From NCBI GenBank assembly GCA_964411125.1, contig CAYPJU010000090.1, forward strand, positions 1 through 23,812: a DNA stretch of 23,812 nt, in the 5' to 3' direction. A model generated the notes under the pieces. That model saw nothing but the letters and a program-made list of their open reading frames with translations. It made no database searches and was not told the DNA's origin. The stretch's first letter is position 1; each line of letters begins with the position of its first letter. The position numbers and the translations under genes were made by a program. Below, one piece after another: positions 1 to 7,849 of this stretch. The DNA comes from JBFIHF01 sp964411125. Lineage in GTDB: Bacteria > Myxococcota_A > Bradymonadia > Bradymonadales > Bradymonadaceae.

Positions 1-413
1 CGAACTCGACGATCATCAACTCGGTGGTCGCTTCCTACACGAACTTCCCCCACGTTCGGCTCGACATCGACGTCACGATCGGCGTGGACGAGGACATCAA
101 ACGGATTCGTCGGATCTACCTCGACCTCTTCGAAGAGCTCGCGGAGCCGCTCGGGCTGATGCGAGAACCCGCGCCGCAGATGGTCGTCACCGCCCTCAAC
201 GACTACAACGTCGCCATCCAGTTTCGAGCATGGTTGCTGGACGAAAAACAGCACGTCGGCCGAAGGTTCGCGCTCCGGGAGGAGCTGTTCGAGCGGCTGC
301 GCCAGGAAAAGGTCGAGATGCCGTACGAGACGATCCAGCTGGCGCCGGCGGAGTTCAAAGCGGTGGTGCCCCAGTTGGGTGAGGTTGGGCTGGGGGGCCG
401 GGCCCGCGCGTGA
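1..413 (+). CDS. MscS-family mechanosensitive ion channel, C-terminal fragment
   Basis: The reading frame is open from base 3, so the gene starts before the window and only about 136 C-terminal residues are seen. The first residues, NSTIINSVVASYT, match the end of the MscS beta domain, where family members typically read PNS.I.N..V.N. The stretch after it (RLDIDVTIGVDEDIKRI) fits the start of the MscS C-terminal alpha/beta domain. MscS-type channels sit in the inner membrane and open under membrane tension to release solutes; here the transmembrane part lies outside the window. The GTG at 24 is an internal valine, not a start. The stop TGA at 411-413 leads directly into the repeat region. The family call rests on the motif at the fragment's beginning; the subfamily cannot be decided. 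Confidence 0.8.
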   Translation, partial: NSTIINSVVASYTNFPHVRLDIDVTIGVDEDIKRIRRIYLDLFEELAEPLGLMREPAPQMVVTALNDYNVAIQFRAWLLDEKQHVGRRFALREELFERLRQEKVEMPYETIQLAPAEFKAVVPQLGEVGLGGRARA

Positions 414-1322
414 CGGAGCGAGAGGCGCGGTCGACGAAACGGGGGCGGTCGGGGTTCACCTGCCGCGCGGCGTGCAATTGCTCCGGGACAGGTCACGCGC
501 GACGTGAGCGATTGAAAGGGAGGTCGGAGGTCGGAGAACGGAGATCCGAGAACNNNNNNNNNNNNNNNNNNNNNNNNNNNNNNNNNNNNNNNNNNNNNNN
601 NNNNNNNNNNNNNNNNNNNNNNNNNNNNNNNNNNNNNNNNNNNNNNNNNNNNNCCCAGCACCGCCGCGCCGGGGCGGATCTCCGGTCTCCGGTCTCCGGT
701 CTCCGACCCCAATTCACCTTGCCGGCGGTCGAGGAAACCGGGGCGGTTTGGGGTCACCTGCCGCGCGGCGGGGAATTGCGCCGGGGCAGGTCTCCCGCGA
801 AGTGAGCGATTGAAAGGGAGGTCGGAGGTCGGAGAACGGAGATCCGAGAACCCCAGCACCGCCGCGCCGGGGCGGATCTCCGGTCTCCGGTCTCCGGTCT
901 CCGACCTCAATTCACCTTGCCGGCGGTCGACGAAACGGGGGGCGCTTCGGGGTCACCTGCCGCGCGGTATACATTTGCGCCGGGGCAGGTCACGCGCGAC
1001 GTGAGCGATTGAAAGGGAAGTCGGAGGTCGGAGATCGGAGATCCGAGAACCCCAACACCGCCGCGCCGGGGCGGATCTCCGGTCTCCGGTCTCCGACCCC
1101 AATTCACCTTGCCGGCGGTCGACGAAACGGGGGAGGTCGGGGGTCGCCTGCCGCGCGGCGGGGAATTGCGCCGGGGCGGGTCACGCGCGACGTGAGCGAT
1201 TGAAAGGGAGGTTGGAGGTCGGAGATCGGAGATCCGAGAACCCCAGCACCGCCGCGTCGGGGCGGATCTCAGCTCTCCGGTCTCCGGTCTCCGACCTCAA
1301 TTCACCTTGCCGGCGGTCGACG
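414..1322. repeat. Tandem array of ~190-200 bp hairpin-forming units
   Basis: Units begin with GTGAGCGATTGAAAGGGA at 504, 802, 1001 and 1192. A partial unit (3' half only) lies at about 415-503, and the last copy ends near 1322. The spacings are 298 (198 without the 100 N), 199 and 191. Each unit carries a left arm of GGTCGGA/GATCGGA-type heptamers and a right arm of CTCCGGT heptamers, complementary over about 27 positions. In the 1001 copy the arms are 1019-1045 and 1072-1098, around a 26-nt GC-rich loop. A second inverted repeat (ACCTGCC ... GGCAGGT) follows in each unit. Copies differ in heptamer number (two or three CTCCGGT). No convincing gene lies here; open frames through the array are by-products of GC-rich repeats. 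The array separates the plus-strand channel gene from the minus-strand operon ending at 1402, so it could act as a two-way transcription barrier (inference). Confidence 0.9.
554..653. other. Assembly gap (100 N) inside the tandem repeat
   Basis: There are exactly 100 N, the usual placeholder length. The left flank ends ...GATCCGAGAAC and the right flank starts CCCAGCACCGCC. Joined directly, they reproduce the unbroken sequence of the next repeat unit (848-860 region). The gap therefore falls in phase with the repeat, and the true number of units is unknown. Confidence 0.95.
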
Positions 1323-1401
1323 GGGGCGAACGGGAAAGGGAAAGGGAAAGGGAAATCGGGAAGCGGGAAACGGGAAGCGGGAAGGCGGGAAGCCCCACCG
1401 C
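1323..1401. repeat. G-rich simple repeat after the DUF1501 gene
   Basis: Plus-strand sequence consists of (GGGAAA)3GGG at 1332-1352 followed by CGGGAAG/CGGGAAA heptamers up to about 1392. Four G3 tracts with 3-nt loops meet the usual pattern for an intramolecular G-quadruplex on the plus strand. It lies directly downstream of the minus-strand operon, so the G-rich strand would be the template for read-through from that operon. No terminator with a T tract is visible; this tract and the hairpin array are the only structures there. Confidence 0.75.
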
Positions 1402-2934
1402 TCAGGTTTTGAGGAGCCAGGGGAGGTGAGAGTGACCCTGGACGTCGGGGAACTGGCCGTACATCGACTCGGGGATGCCGAGCGCCTTCATGACCGTGCG
1501 CCAGATCGTGGCGCCGGCGAGCCGACCGTTGTTCTCGGTGGTCGTCATGCCGGGCTGCCCGGTCGAGAGGTCGGGGACGTGATAGCGGTAGCGGTGTCCC
1601 TCGGCGGTGTCGCTCGCGACGCTGATGTCGCCGTAGTAACCGCCTTCGATCATGCCGCCGGCGAGGACGACGGTGTTCTTGCCTTCGTTGCCGTAGGAAG
1701 AAGCGGCGGGTGATCGCCCGCCGTCGAGGCTGTAGATCGCGATGAGTGTGCGGTCGTAGATGCCGGCTGCCTTCAACGATTCGATGAGGCGGACGAGCGG
1801 CAAGACGGTCTGGCGCGCCATCACGCGCATCTGGTCTTCGGTGCGCTGATCGTGCACGTCGATGTAGTCGAACTCGACGGCGTAGGTCCGAGCCATGTCG
1901 CCGGCGAAGAGCTTGAAGCCGTAGGCGACCTGCTCCCAGATGTTGGCTTTGATCGTCTGCCCGACCTGCGCGGGGACGCCGTCGCTCCAGTAGGCGCGCT
2001 CTTCTTCGGTCAGCGGTAGTGAGATGACGCGCTGGTCGCCGGAGTAGAGGAGGTTCTGAACCTCGGTCAGGTTCTGTTCGTGAACGTTCTTTGCGCCGGC
2101 CGTATAGCCGTGCCGGTCGAAGAAACGGCCGTCGATCCGCTTGAGGAGCCGCGAAACGGCGTCCGCCTCCTCGGGGGTCGGCACGATGTTGAGGTCTTCG
2201 ATCTTGTCGGGGAACGCCGACAGCAGGGCCTCCACCGACTGCATTCGGTCGAGCTCGGAGCCGGGGAGGCCCGCCCCGAAGTGCCAACAATTGTGGAAGC
2301 GGCTGATCCCCTTGAAGGTCACGCCGTTGCGCGGCGCGCCGCCGATCTGTTTCGAATAGTAGTTGTGCAGCGATGCCGGCGTGGGGGTCGACGAGAAATG
2401 GGGCTCGTTCCCCTGCTCCTGGTAGTTCGGCTCCGCTTCGTACATCGCCATCCGGCCCGCACCGCCCGTGTAGCTGCGGCCCGGGGAGCGGGTGGCGTTG
2501 GCGGCTTCGTGACCGTGAATGCGCCCCATCGACAGCTCGAAGAGCTCGCACACCGCGATGGTGTCGAGGTGCGGGGCGAGCTCGAGCGAGTCGGGCGTCA
2601 GGTAGAAGTTGCGGCGTTCCTGGGTGTACTGGTTCGACTCGTAGAAGAGCGCGCAGCGGCTTCCCTGCGACCCTCGTCGCAGGTTGATGTTCGTCGCGAG
2701 TCCGGGCGACGCGAAGCAGTGACCGAAGTCCCACTGGTCCCGCAGGTTGATTTCCATGAAGTAGGTCGGGGTGTTCTCGGCGACCTGCTGCGCGTAGGCC
2801 TCCCCCATCACCTCTTCGTTCACGGCGTAGCGCACCGCGGGGGCGACGGTGGGCGCGGCGAGCGCTGCCCCCATCATCTTGAGGAACCGGCGGCGCTTCA
2901 TCGGCGCCCACTCTTTGAACTCTTTGTTGCTCAT
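1402..2934 (-). CDS. DUF1501-type protein with Tat signal
   Basis: 510 aa. The N terminus carries a twin-arginine signal (KRRRFLKMMG, residues 13-22) followed by an Ala-rich segment, so export in folded form through Tat is likely. The body (LDTIAVCELFELSMGRIHGHEAANATRSPG, IYDRTLIAIYSLDGGRS, a C-terminal VMKALGI...HLPWLLKT) has the layout of DUF1501 proteins, relatives of the alkaline phosphatase/sulfatase fold found beside cytochrome-like partners in Planctomycetes and deltaproteobacterial groups. The biochemical role of the family is not established. ATG at 2934 overlaps the stop of the upstream cytochrome-motif gene by four bases (ATGA), indicating translational coupling. It is the last gene of the three-gene operon. 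The family call is from sequence style and neighbourhood; the Tat motif is directly visible. Confidence 0.8.
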   Translation of the reverse strand: MSNKEFKEWAPMKRRRFLKMMGAALAAPTVAPAVRYAVNEEVMGEAYAQQVAENTPTYFMEINLRDQWDFGHCFASPGLATNINLRRGSQGSRCALFYESNQYTQERRNFYLTPDSLELAPHLDTIAVCELFELSMGRIHGHEAANATRSPGRSYTGGAGRMAMYEAEPNYQEQGNEPHFSSTPTPASLHNYYSKQIGGAPRNGVTFKGISRFHNCWHFGAGLPGSELDRMQSVEALLSAFPDKIEDLNIVPTPEEADAVSRLLKRIDGRFFDRHGYTAGAKNVHEQNLTEVQNLLYSGDQRVISLPLTEEERAYWSDGVPAQVGQTIKANIWEQVAYGFKLFAGDMARTYAVEFDYIDVHDQRTEDQMRVMARQTVLPLVRLIESLKAAGIYDRTLIAIYSLDGGRSPAASSYGNEGKNTVVLAGGMIEGGYYGDISVASDTAEGHRYRYHVPDLSTGQPGMTTTENNGRLAGATIWRTVMKALGIPESMYGQFPDVQGHSHLPWLLKT

Positions 2935-4214
2935 TCGGTACCTCCGGGTTCACCGCCCACGACCGAAAGGATCACGCGAGGCTCGGTGAACGTTGCGACG
3001 ACGAGGTCGGCGAACGTCGGGTCTGCATGCATCTGTCGGGCACGGACGGCGACGGCGTGCAGCATCTCTTCGGAGAGCTCGGTCGCCTCGGGGAGCCCGA
3101 ACGTGTGGTGCAGCACCGCTTCGGTCTGACATTCGAGGAACGGCTCGGAGTCGGCCAACACGCGGGCCGCTTCGGCGAGATTTCCGACGCTCTGCCCCAG
3201 CATCTGGCTCCTCTCGTCCGCAGCGCGCGCCGCGTCATTGAAGTGGCTCGTCATCAGACCGCCGAGCGACCGGCCGAGCTCGCCGTCCGGATCTTGCAGC
3301 CCGGTCGCCTCGGGACGGTACATCCCCGTCTCGTCGAACTTCACGAAGAGCTGAGCGTGAGCGCCGAACTGCCCGTGGCAGGTGTAACACCCGTTGCCGT
3401 TACCGAACCCGCCCTCGGCCTCGGCGACCGTCTGCTCGGCGGCGGAGTTCGCCTGGAACATCGGGATGAGCTGCTCCTTGTCGAGGTAGGGCTGAAGGTC
3501 GGCCTCCATCGGATAGATGCGGCAGGCGAAGACCTCCATCATCGTGGCGGCCCGCCCCAGATTGAAGCGGCTGGCGTTGCCGGCGAGGTAAGCGCGGGTC
3601 GAGAGCACACCGGCGACGTAGGGTGCGCCGCTGTCGCAGTCGATCGTGTCGCCCGTCGCTCCCACACAGTAGTCGGCCGTCAGGATCGTGGACCACGGCA
3701 GGTCGTTCTTCACGACGTGTCGGACCAGGTTGCCGGGCAGCTCCATGTCGATGTCATCGCGCTGCCCGCTCGCCTTCAACTTCGTCTGCATCATGAATCG
3801 CGCGTTCTCCGCGAACGCGGGGAGCGTCGCCCACTGCCGCAGCATCGGCTCCAGGGCCGCTTCACCGCCCTGTTCCAGCGAGGTGATCTCGGCGGGCGTC
3901 AGCGGCCTCGAGATGAGCATCTGCGAAATGGAGCGCGCGAATTCGACGATCTGCGCAGACGTGAACTCGGGCGCTTCCCAGACGATCTCGGGTTCTTCGG
4001 GGGTCGAAGTCGCCGGCTGCTCGACCTCCGGGTCGTTCGTCGGCGTCTGCGTGGATGGTTGTTCGGCCGACGGTCGTTCCGACGCGGCCTCTTCGTCAGG
4101 GGTCGAATCGAGGAGGGTCGGTCCCTTCGCCGGACCGTCGCCGACGACGCCTGCCTTGCCTTCGCAACCAGCGGCCGCGAGAGCCAGCGCGAGGATGAGG
4201 AGTGAGCGCTTCAT
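2931..4214 (-). CDS. Lipoprotein with one c-type heme motif (CYTCH)
   Basis: 427 aa from the ATG at 4214. This start was chosen because it opens a typical lipoprotein signal (hydrophobic LLILALALAAAGC, lipidated Cys17) and overlaps the preceding stop as ATGA; the frame extends upstream but without signal-like sequence. Residues 18-80 are a Pro/Glu/Thr-rich linker. Residues 171-183 (DLPWSTILTADYC) resemble the conserved 'W..ILTADY' element of the DUF1588/DUF1592-type proteins that accompany DUF1501. CYTCH at 276-280 is a canonical CxxCH heme-attachment motif, so one covalently bound heme is expected, in a protein anchored in the periplasm or outer membrane. Extra cysteines at 183, 193, 231 and 362 could form disulfides. 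Its partner and substrate are unknown; an electron-transfer or structural role beside the DUF1501 protein is an inference. Confidence 0.75.
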   Translation of the reverse strand: MKRSLLILALALAAAGCEGKAGVVGDGPAKGPTLLDSTPDEEAASERPSAEQPSTQTPTNDPEVEQPATSTPEEPEIVWEAPEFTSAQIVEFARSISQMLISRPLTPAEITSLEQGGEAALEPMLRQWATLPAFAENARFMMQTKLKASGQRDDIDMELPGNLVRHVVKNDLPWSTILTADYCVGATGDTIDCDSGAPYVAGVLSTRAYLAGNASRFNLGRAATMMEVFACRIYPMEADLQPYLDKEQLIPMFQANSAAEQTVAEAEGGFGNGNGCYTCHGQFGAHAQLFVKFDETGMYRPEATGLQDPDGELGRSLGGLMTSHFNDAARAADERSQMLGQSVGNLAEAARVLADSEPFLECQTEAVLHHTFGLPEATELSEEMLHAVAVRARQMHADPTFADLVVATFTEPRVILSVVGGEPGGTE

Positions 4215-4843
4215 TGGGCGACGAACTCCGAGGAGGTCAAGATCGTGAGGCAGACAGCTTCGTAGCGGTCGGCGTCGCTGAGCTCCACCGAGCCGAGGAC
4301 GGCCTGAAAGTCCGCGCGATCCGCCTCGGTGACCGGGCGGCCATACGCGTTGGTCACGAGGGAGTCGAGGTCTGCGGGGAGGTCGGCGTACCGGGTCGCC
4401 ATCGCCTCCGATGCACACACCGGACGAAGCGCCTCGACCCAGATCGCCATCTTCGAAGCGTTCCAGCTCAAATCCGCACCGACACCTTCACCGAAATTGT
4501 GGTCCCCGAGATCGTATCGACGTGCCCGCAGCTCGTCAAAGAGCGGGTCTTCGACCGGTAGACCGGTCACGCGGGCGAGATTCTGCATCCGCGTGTGGAA
4601 GGGGAGCACTCGCACTTCGGTCCGCTCGAGCTGGAAGCCCGCCTCGATGGGGCGAACCTCGGGTTCGGGATCGGCCGTGGAGCCCGGTCGTCCCGGGACG
4701 GTGACTCTGCCGTTCTCGTCGACCACCGCGTCCGGGAACGACACTTCCGTGTCGCCCGTGGTGGACAGGTCGAACTCGCCGGCGCAACCCCAGAGGAAGC
4801 TACCGACCACCAGGACCATCAAGATGTTTGCTGCGCTTCGCAT
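4211..4843 (-). CDS. Small lipoprotein, first gene of DUF1501 operon
   Basis: 210 aa starting at the ATG at 4843, which opens a lipoprotein signal peptide (hydrophobic ILMVLVVGSFLWGC, Cys20). A longer frame to 5020 lacks a signal and crosses the promoter-like motif at 4874-4890, so it is not preferred. After a Pro/Thr-rich linker, the second half contains PADLDSLVTNAYGRPVTEADRADF and ends YEAVCLTILTSSEFVAQ. These elements resemble the 'AYRRPPTEEE' and 'LLSPEF' pieces of DUF1592-type proteins. It may thus carry the part of that domain set missing from the next gene (inference). Its stop overlaps the next start (ATGA, 4211-4214). There is no enzymatic motif. Confidence 0.7.
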   Translation of the reverse strand: MRSAANILMVLVVGSFLWGCAGEFDLSTTGDTEVSFPDAVVDENGRVTVPGRPGSTADPEPEVRPIEAGFQLERTEVRVLPFHTRMQNLARVTGLPVEDPLFDELRARRYDLGDHNFGEGVGADLSWNASKMAIWVEALRPVCASEAMATRYADLPADLDSLVTNAYGRPVTEADRADFQAVLGSVELSDADRYEAVCLTILTSSEFVAQ

Positions 4844-4873
4844 GTCGTCTCGTCTCTGACCTTCCGATGAAGG

Positions 4874-4890
4874 AGCAAAGAAGGTGCCAA
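4874..4890 (-). promoter_or_regulatory. Sigma54-type -24/-12 promoter candidate
   Basis: On the minus strand this reads TTGGCAC-CTTCT-TTGCT, matching the core TGGCAC-N5-TTGCW with correct spacing between the -24 GG and -12 GC. A start of transcription near 4863 would leave a leader of about 20 nt before the ATG at 4843. No rpoN or bacterial enhancer-binding protein gene is in the window. The motif match is direct; function is inferred. Confidence 0.5.
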
Positions 4891-5055
4891 CCGCGAAGAG
4901 ATCGCAGATCCGCTTGTCATGCGGGGTTGAGGCGGGTTGGAGAGTCGATTTCCGAGGGCCTCGCGCCACATGAGGCGCCGAAGTCACGATGCCCGCGCGC
5001 CCCGCCAGGGCAACTCGCACCGGGCGACAGGTGTCGAAACGTGCACCTGCAGAGG

Positions 5056-6834
5056 TTAGCTGTCGAAGACCGCCATTTGGAGGGCATCACCCCGAACTGC
5101 GCGCAGGATTAGATCCACCGCCTGCGACGAGAGCTTGTTGAGGTGCAGCCCACGATCGCAAATCCATCCACATTGGCCGTGCATTCCGGCCGGGACGTCG
5201 ACGACGCGAACGCGCAGCGCTGCTCCCTGGAGGGTCGACGTGAGCGCGACCACGGGGACGAAGAACGGAACACGGCCCCCGGTCCCGATCCCGACGGGGA
5301 AGACGAGCGTCGGGTAGGGAGCGAGCTCGTTGCGCTCCGGATCGCGGAACGGGTCGAGGATCACCGGCGTGCGGAAGAGGTCGTTGGGGGTCGTGACGAG
5401 CTGTCGGAAAGCATCGGTCGCCGAGCGACGCTCGAGGTCGTAGAACCGACGCGCCCAGATCGGGGCGGAGTCGGGAAACATTTCGTCGTATGCGGCGCGC
5501 AGCGTACGATTCAGTGTCGCTCGCTCGTCGGAGTTCAGCGCTTCGAACTGCTCGATGACGCGATGAAGGCAGGCGGACCAGGCGCGGCTGATCGAAGCCG
5601 CGATCGCGAGCTCGGTATCTGCGAGGAGGGCGACGACCTGGACCCCGATGGAGCGAGACCGGTCGCCAGTTTTCAGCGCCGGTTCGTTCTCCTGGTGTAG
5701 ATCGGGAAATCCTTCCAGCGCGTCGTCGGTATGCCCGGGCAAAGTCTTCAGGTACCCGATGAGGAGATCGCGAAGCGCGGTCTGTTCGCGCACGGTCCAG
5801 CAGACCAGGGGCGCGTTCCACGGCAGCTCTCGGGGCTCCTCGAGCCCGAAGGCGAACCGCGCGGGCTCCAGCGGAGACGCAGGTGGGATGGTGTCACCGA
5901 GCAGCACGGGACCGAACATCGCCTTCTCGTGGCGATTGAGGCTTTCCCACGCGTCGGCGACCTCGGCGTACGCGGTCCAGTCGCGCACGTCGTCGGAGAC
6001 CAACTCGCCGGTCGAACCGACCGCGGCGGCGAGCGCTCGAAGCAACAACGTCACGTCCTCGAGCTCCCCCCCTTCTCCACGCAGGGTGCGGCCGGCGTGG
6101 CGCAGGAAGGACTGGGGCGACAGCGCGAGGCTGTCCCACAGAAGCTCGGTGACGGCATCGGCGTACCGCATCTGCGGGGTGTCTTCGAGCGCCTCCCGAA
6201 CTCCTTCGACCGCTCGGCCGGCCCACGCGGTGTCGGAGACGTCGACCCACTCGGGCCACGACCGACTGCCGAGCACGCGATCGCGCACCTCGTCGGCGCC
6301 CTCGTCGTCGAACGCAGAGGCGCGTCCGAGATGTGCGCACATTCGCTTGAGCCGCTCCAGCATCGTCTCGATGCGGAGCGCCACCCAGGCGGGAATTTCG
6401 GCGGCACGCACCACCACGATGTCCGGGCGACGAGCGACCTTCGAGGTCAGGTCGCGCAGCGTTTGCTCGTCGTCGATCTGGAAGATCAGCGCGACCGCGA
6501 CGGCGGCGAGCTCCGTGATCTGGGCGACCGGCCGCGCCAGCGCATTCAGGATCTCGGCGTCGTCGACCCTGGAGAGCAACTCCTCGTTGTAGCGAATGCG
6601 TGGAGGGGTCCCGTTGGACCGCTCGTCCACGGCCATCGGCATGCGACGTCCCGCATCGAAGATGGTCTCTTCGACTTTGGGACTGCGCAGAGCGTCGACC
6701 AGCGTCACGAGCCGGGCGCGCACGTCGTCTTCGTCGAGCCCCAGCTCCGCCATCATCACGGAGAGGAGATCGACACGAGTTTCGAGCACCCGACGGGTCA
6801 CTCGTTCGATACGTCGTTCGAATGGTGTCACCAC
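5056..6834 (-). CDS. Protein of unknown family, last gene of six-gene operon
   Basis: 592 aa if it starts at GTG 6834, one base after the stop of the upstream P-loop gene (TGA at 6838-6836); a second GTG at 6831 is equally possible. The frame is open further upstream but lies on the P-loop gene's coding sequence. I recognise no domain. The N-terminal part is rich in charged helices. The middle is mainly alpha-helical with many Trp and Leu. The C-terminal 100 residues look like beta strands (RVPFFVPVVALTS, ALRVRVVDVP) and end with GMHGQCGWICDRGLHLNKLSSQAVDLILRA. There is no signal peptide or membrane segment, so it is probably cytoplasmic. Tight coupling to the NTPase suggests they act together. 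Intergenic DNA (4844-5055) separates it from the next operon. Confidence 0.75.
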   Translation of the reverse strand: MVTPFERRIERVTRRVLETRVDLLSVMMAELGLDEDDVRARLVTLVDALRSPKVEETIFDAGRRMPMAVDERSNGTPPRIRYNEELLSRVDDAEILNALARPVAQITELAAVAVALIFQIDDEQTLRDLTSKVARRPDIVVVRAAEIPAWVALRIETMLERLKRMCAHLGRASAFDDEGADEVRDRVLGSRSWPEWVDVSDTAWAGRAVEGVREALEDTPQMRYADAVTELLWDSLALSPQSFLRHAGRTLRGEGGELEDVTLLLRALAAAVGSTGELVSDDVRDWTAYAEVADAWESLNRHEKAMFGPVLLGDTIPPASPLEPARFAFGLEEPRELPWNAPLVCWTVREQTALRDLLIGYLKTLPGHTDDALEGFPDLHQENEPALKTGDRSRSIGVQVVALLADTELAIAASISRAWSACLHRVIEQFEALNSDERATLNRTLRAAYDEMFPDSAPIWARRFYDLERRSATDAFRQLVTTPNDLFRTPVILDPFRDPERNELAPYPTLVFPVGIGTGGRVPFFVPVVALTSTLQGAALRVRVVDVPAGMHGQCGWICDRGLHLNKLSSQAVDLILRAVRGDALQMAVFDS

Positions 6835-6835
6835 G

Positions 6836-7849
6836 TCACTGTATGCCAACAACTGGATCGAAGACAGTCGTTTTCGGGCAGCGCGAGACGATCTCTTCCG
6901 CCAGTTTTCTCGGGTCCAGAACGCGTCCGAGAGGATGGGTCGGGTTGTAAGAGATCGCCACCACGGGCGACACGCGAAGCGCTCGAATCGCCCATGATTC
7001 CCGGAGCTGCCGAAACCGGCGCGGCGTCGTGTGAATCGCGGTCGGATCGCCGACCAGCAGCGTCCGCCCCGGTCGTATCCCGAGGAGCGACTCGGCCACC
7101 GAATCACTCACGAGGCCGGGGATCGCGATCGCCTCGTCGGTCGCCTTCCACTCCCGATGGCGCTTTCGCAGCGCCACGAGGGCGGACGACGTGTCGGCGA
7201 GGGCTCGGGGTTCGGTCCCGGAGCCCCCGATCTGCGCTCTCCCCTCTTCGAGCGCGCGCGCTATCAGTTCGCGCTCCCAGTCCGTCGTGGCCATCGGCAG
7301 CGAGAGGCGCGCGACGAGGTGTGCCGTGGCGTCCGCAACCGCGACTTCGTCCGGCCCGACCACCCCGCCGGTCGAGACGACGATCGCGTCGGCGACGTCG
7401 GGGTGTGCCGCGGAGATTCGGCCGTACGCTCCGTCGATCAGCACGGTCTCGGCACCCGCCTCGCGGAGAAACTCGGCCGCCATTTGAACGTCGGCTCGAT
7501 AGCGAAGCCCTGCGAGGACGACGGTCCCGGGCCGGCGCACCCGCGCCACGAGGACCTCCCCGAGCGGTGTCTCGATCGCGAGCGTATCGAGGTACTCGAA
7601 GTGCGCCGTCGAGCTTTCGAAAGCGAGGCGCGCCGACACCACGAGGTCGTCGGGCTGCACGACGATCTTCGGTTTCGGGGTGCCGATGAGGACGTCGTGA
7701 GCCTCGCCGTCGATACCGATCGAAGCAATCCCTATTCGGCGATTGGAAGCTCGCAACTGATCGGCGGCCCAGAGGAGGGTCGTCGTCTTGCCGCAGTTCT
7801 TGGCGACGCCCACGAACGAGACGACCCCGTGCCCCTCGAGGAACTTCAT
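6836..7849 (-). CDS. P-loop NTPase (GVAKNCGKT Walker A)
   Basis: 337 aa from ATG 7849, which overlaps the upstream stop as ATGA. Residues 14-22 (GVAKNCGKT) form a Walker A loop directly after the first beta strand (VVSFV), the layout of SIMIBI-class NTPases. IGIDGEAHD (44-52) could be a switch-like segment, and VLIDGAYGR (136-144) a Walker B strand with its acidic residue. STGGVVGPD (159-167) follows a third strand. The form GVAKN.GKTTTL recalls P-loop proteins found beside lysine 5,6-aminomutase, but no aminomutase gene is present, and this resemblance is from memory. The second half (190-337) is probably a separate alpha/beta domain (IRPGRTLLVGDPTAI). It is likely cytoplasmic. Nucleotide binding is well supported; the target is unknown. 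Confidence 0.8.
   Translation of the reverse strand: MKFLEGHGVVSFVGVAKNCGKTTTLLWAADQLRASNRRIGIASIGIDGEAHDVLIGTPKPKIVVQPDDLVVSARLAFESSTAHFEYLDTLAIETPLGEVLVARVRRPGTVVLAGLRYRADVQMAAEFLREAGAETVLIDGAYGRISAAHPDVADAIVVSTGGVVGPDEVAVADATAHLVARLSLPMATTDWERELIARALEEGRAQIGGSGTEPRALADTSSALVALRKRHREWKATDEAIAIPGLVSDSVAESLLGIRPGRTLLVGDPTAIHTTPRRFRQLRESWAIRALRVSPVVAISYNPTHPLGRVLDPRKLAEEIVSRCPKTTVFDPVVGIQ

Noticed and set aside
203..910. Open frames through the hairpin array
   Set aside because: They consist of translated repeats and N; repeat units lack stops because of GC content.
504..1322. Regularly spaced repeats as a possible CRISPR array
   Set aside because: The whole ~195-bp unit is repeated, not short repeats with unique spacers, and no cas gene is near.
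1181..2953. 590-aa minus-strand frame overlapping the DUF1501 gene and the repeat array
   Set aside because: An out-of-frame Arg-rich shadow of the DUF1501 gene that runs into simple repeats.
2080..4205. Plus-strand open frames opposite the DUF1501 and cytochrome-motif genes
   Set aside because: Mirror frames of coding sequence with CxxCH and Tat motifs on the minus strand; no ribosome site or family features.
4844..5055. Small gene or rho-independent terminator between the two minus-strand operons
   Set aside because: The open frame across it lacks a signal or domain and covers the promoter-like motif; no stable hairpin followed by T residues was found.
5731..7689. Plus-strand open frame of 652 aa opposite the NTPase and unknown genes
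   Set aside because: Arg/Pro-rich composition with no domain; it spans two well-supported minus-strand genes.
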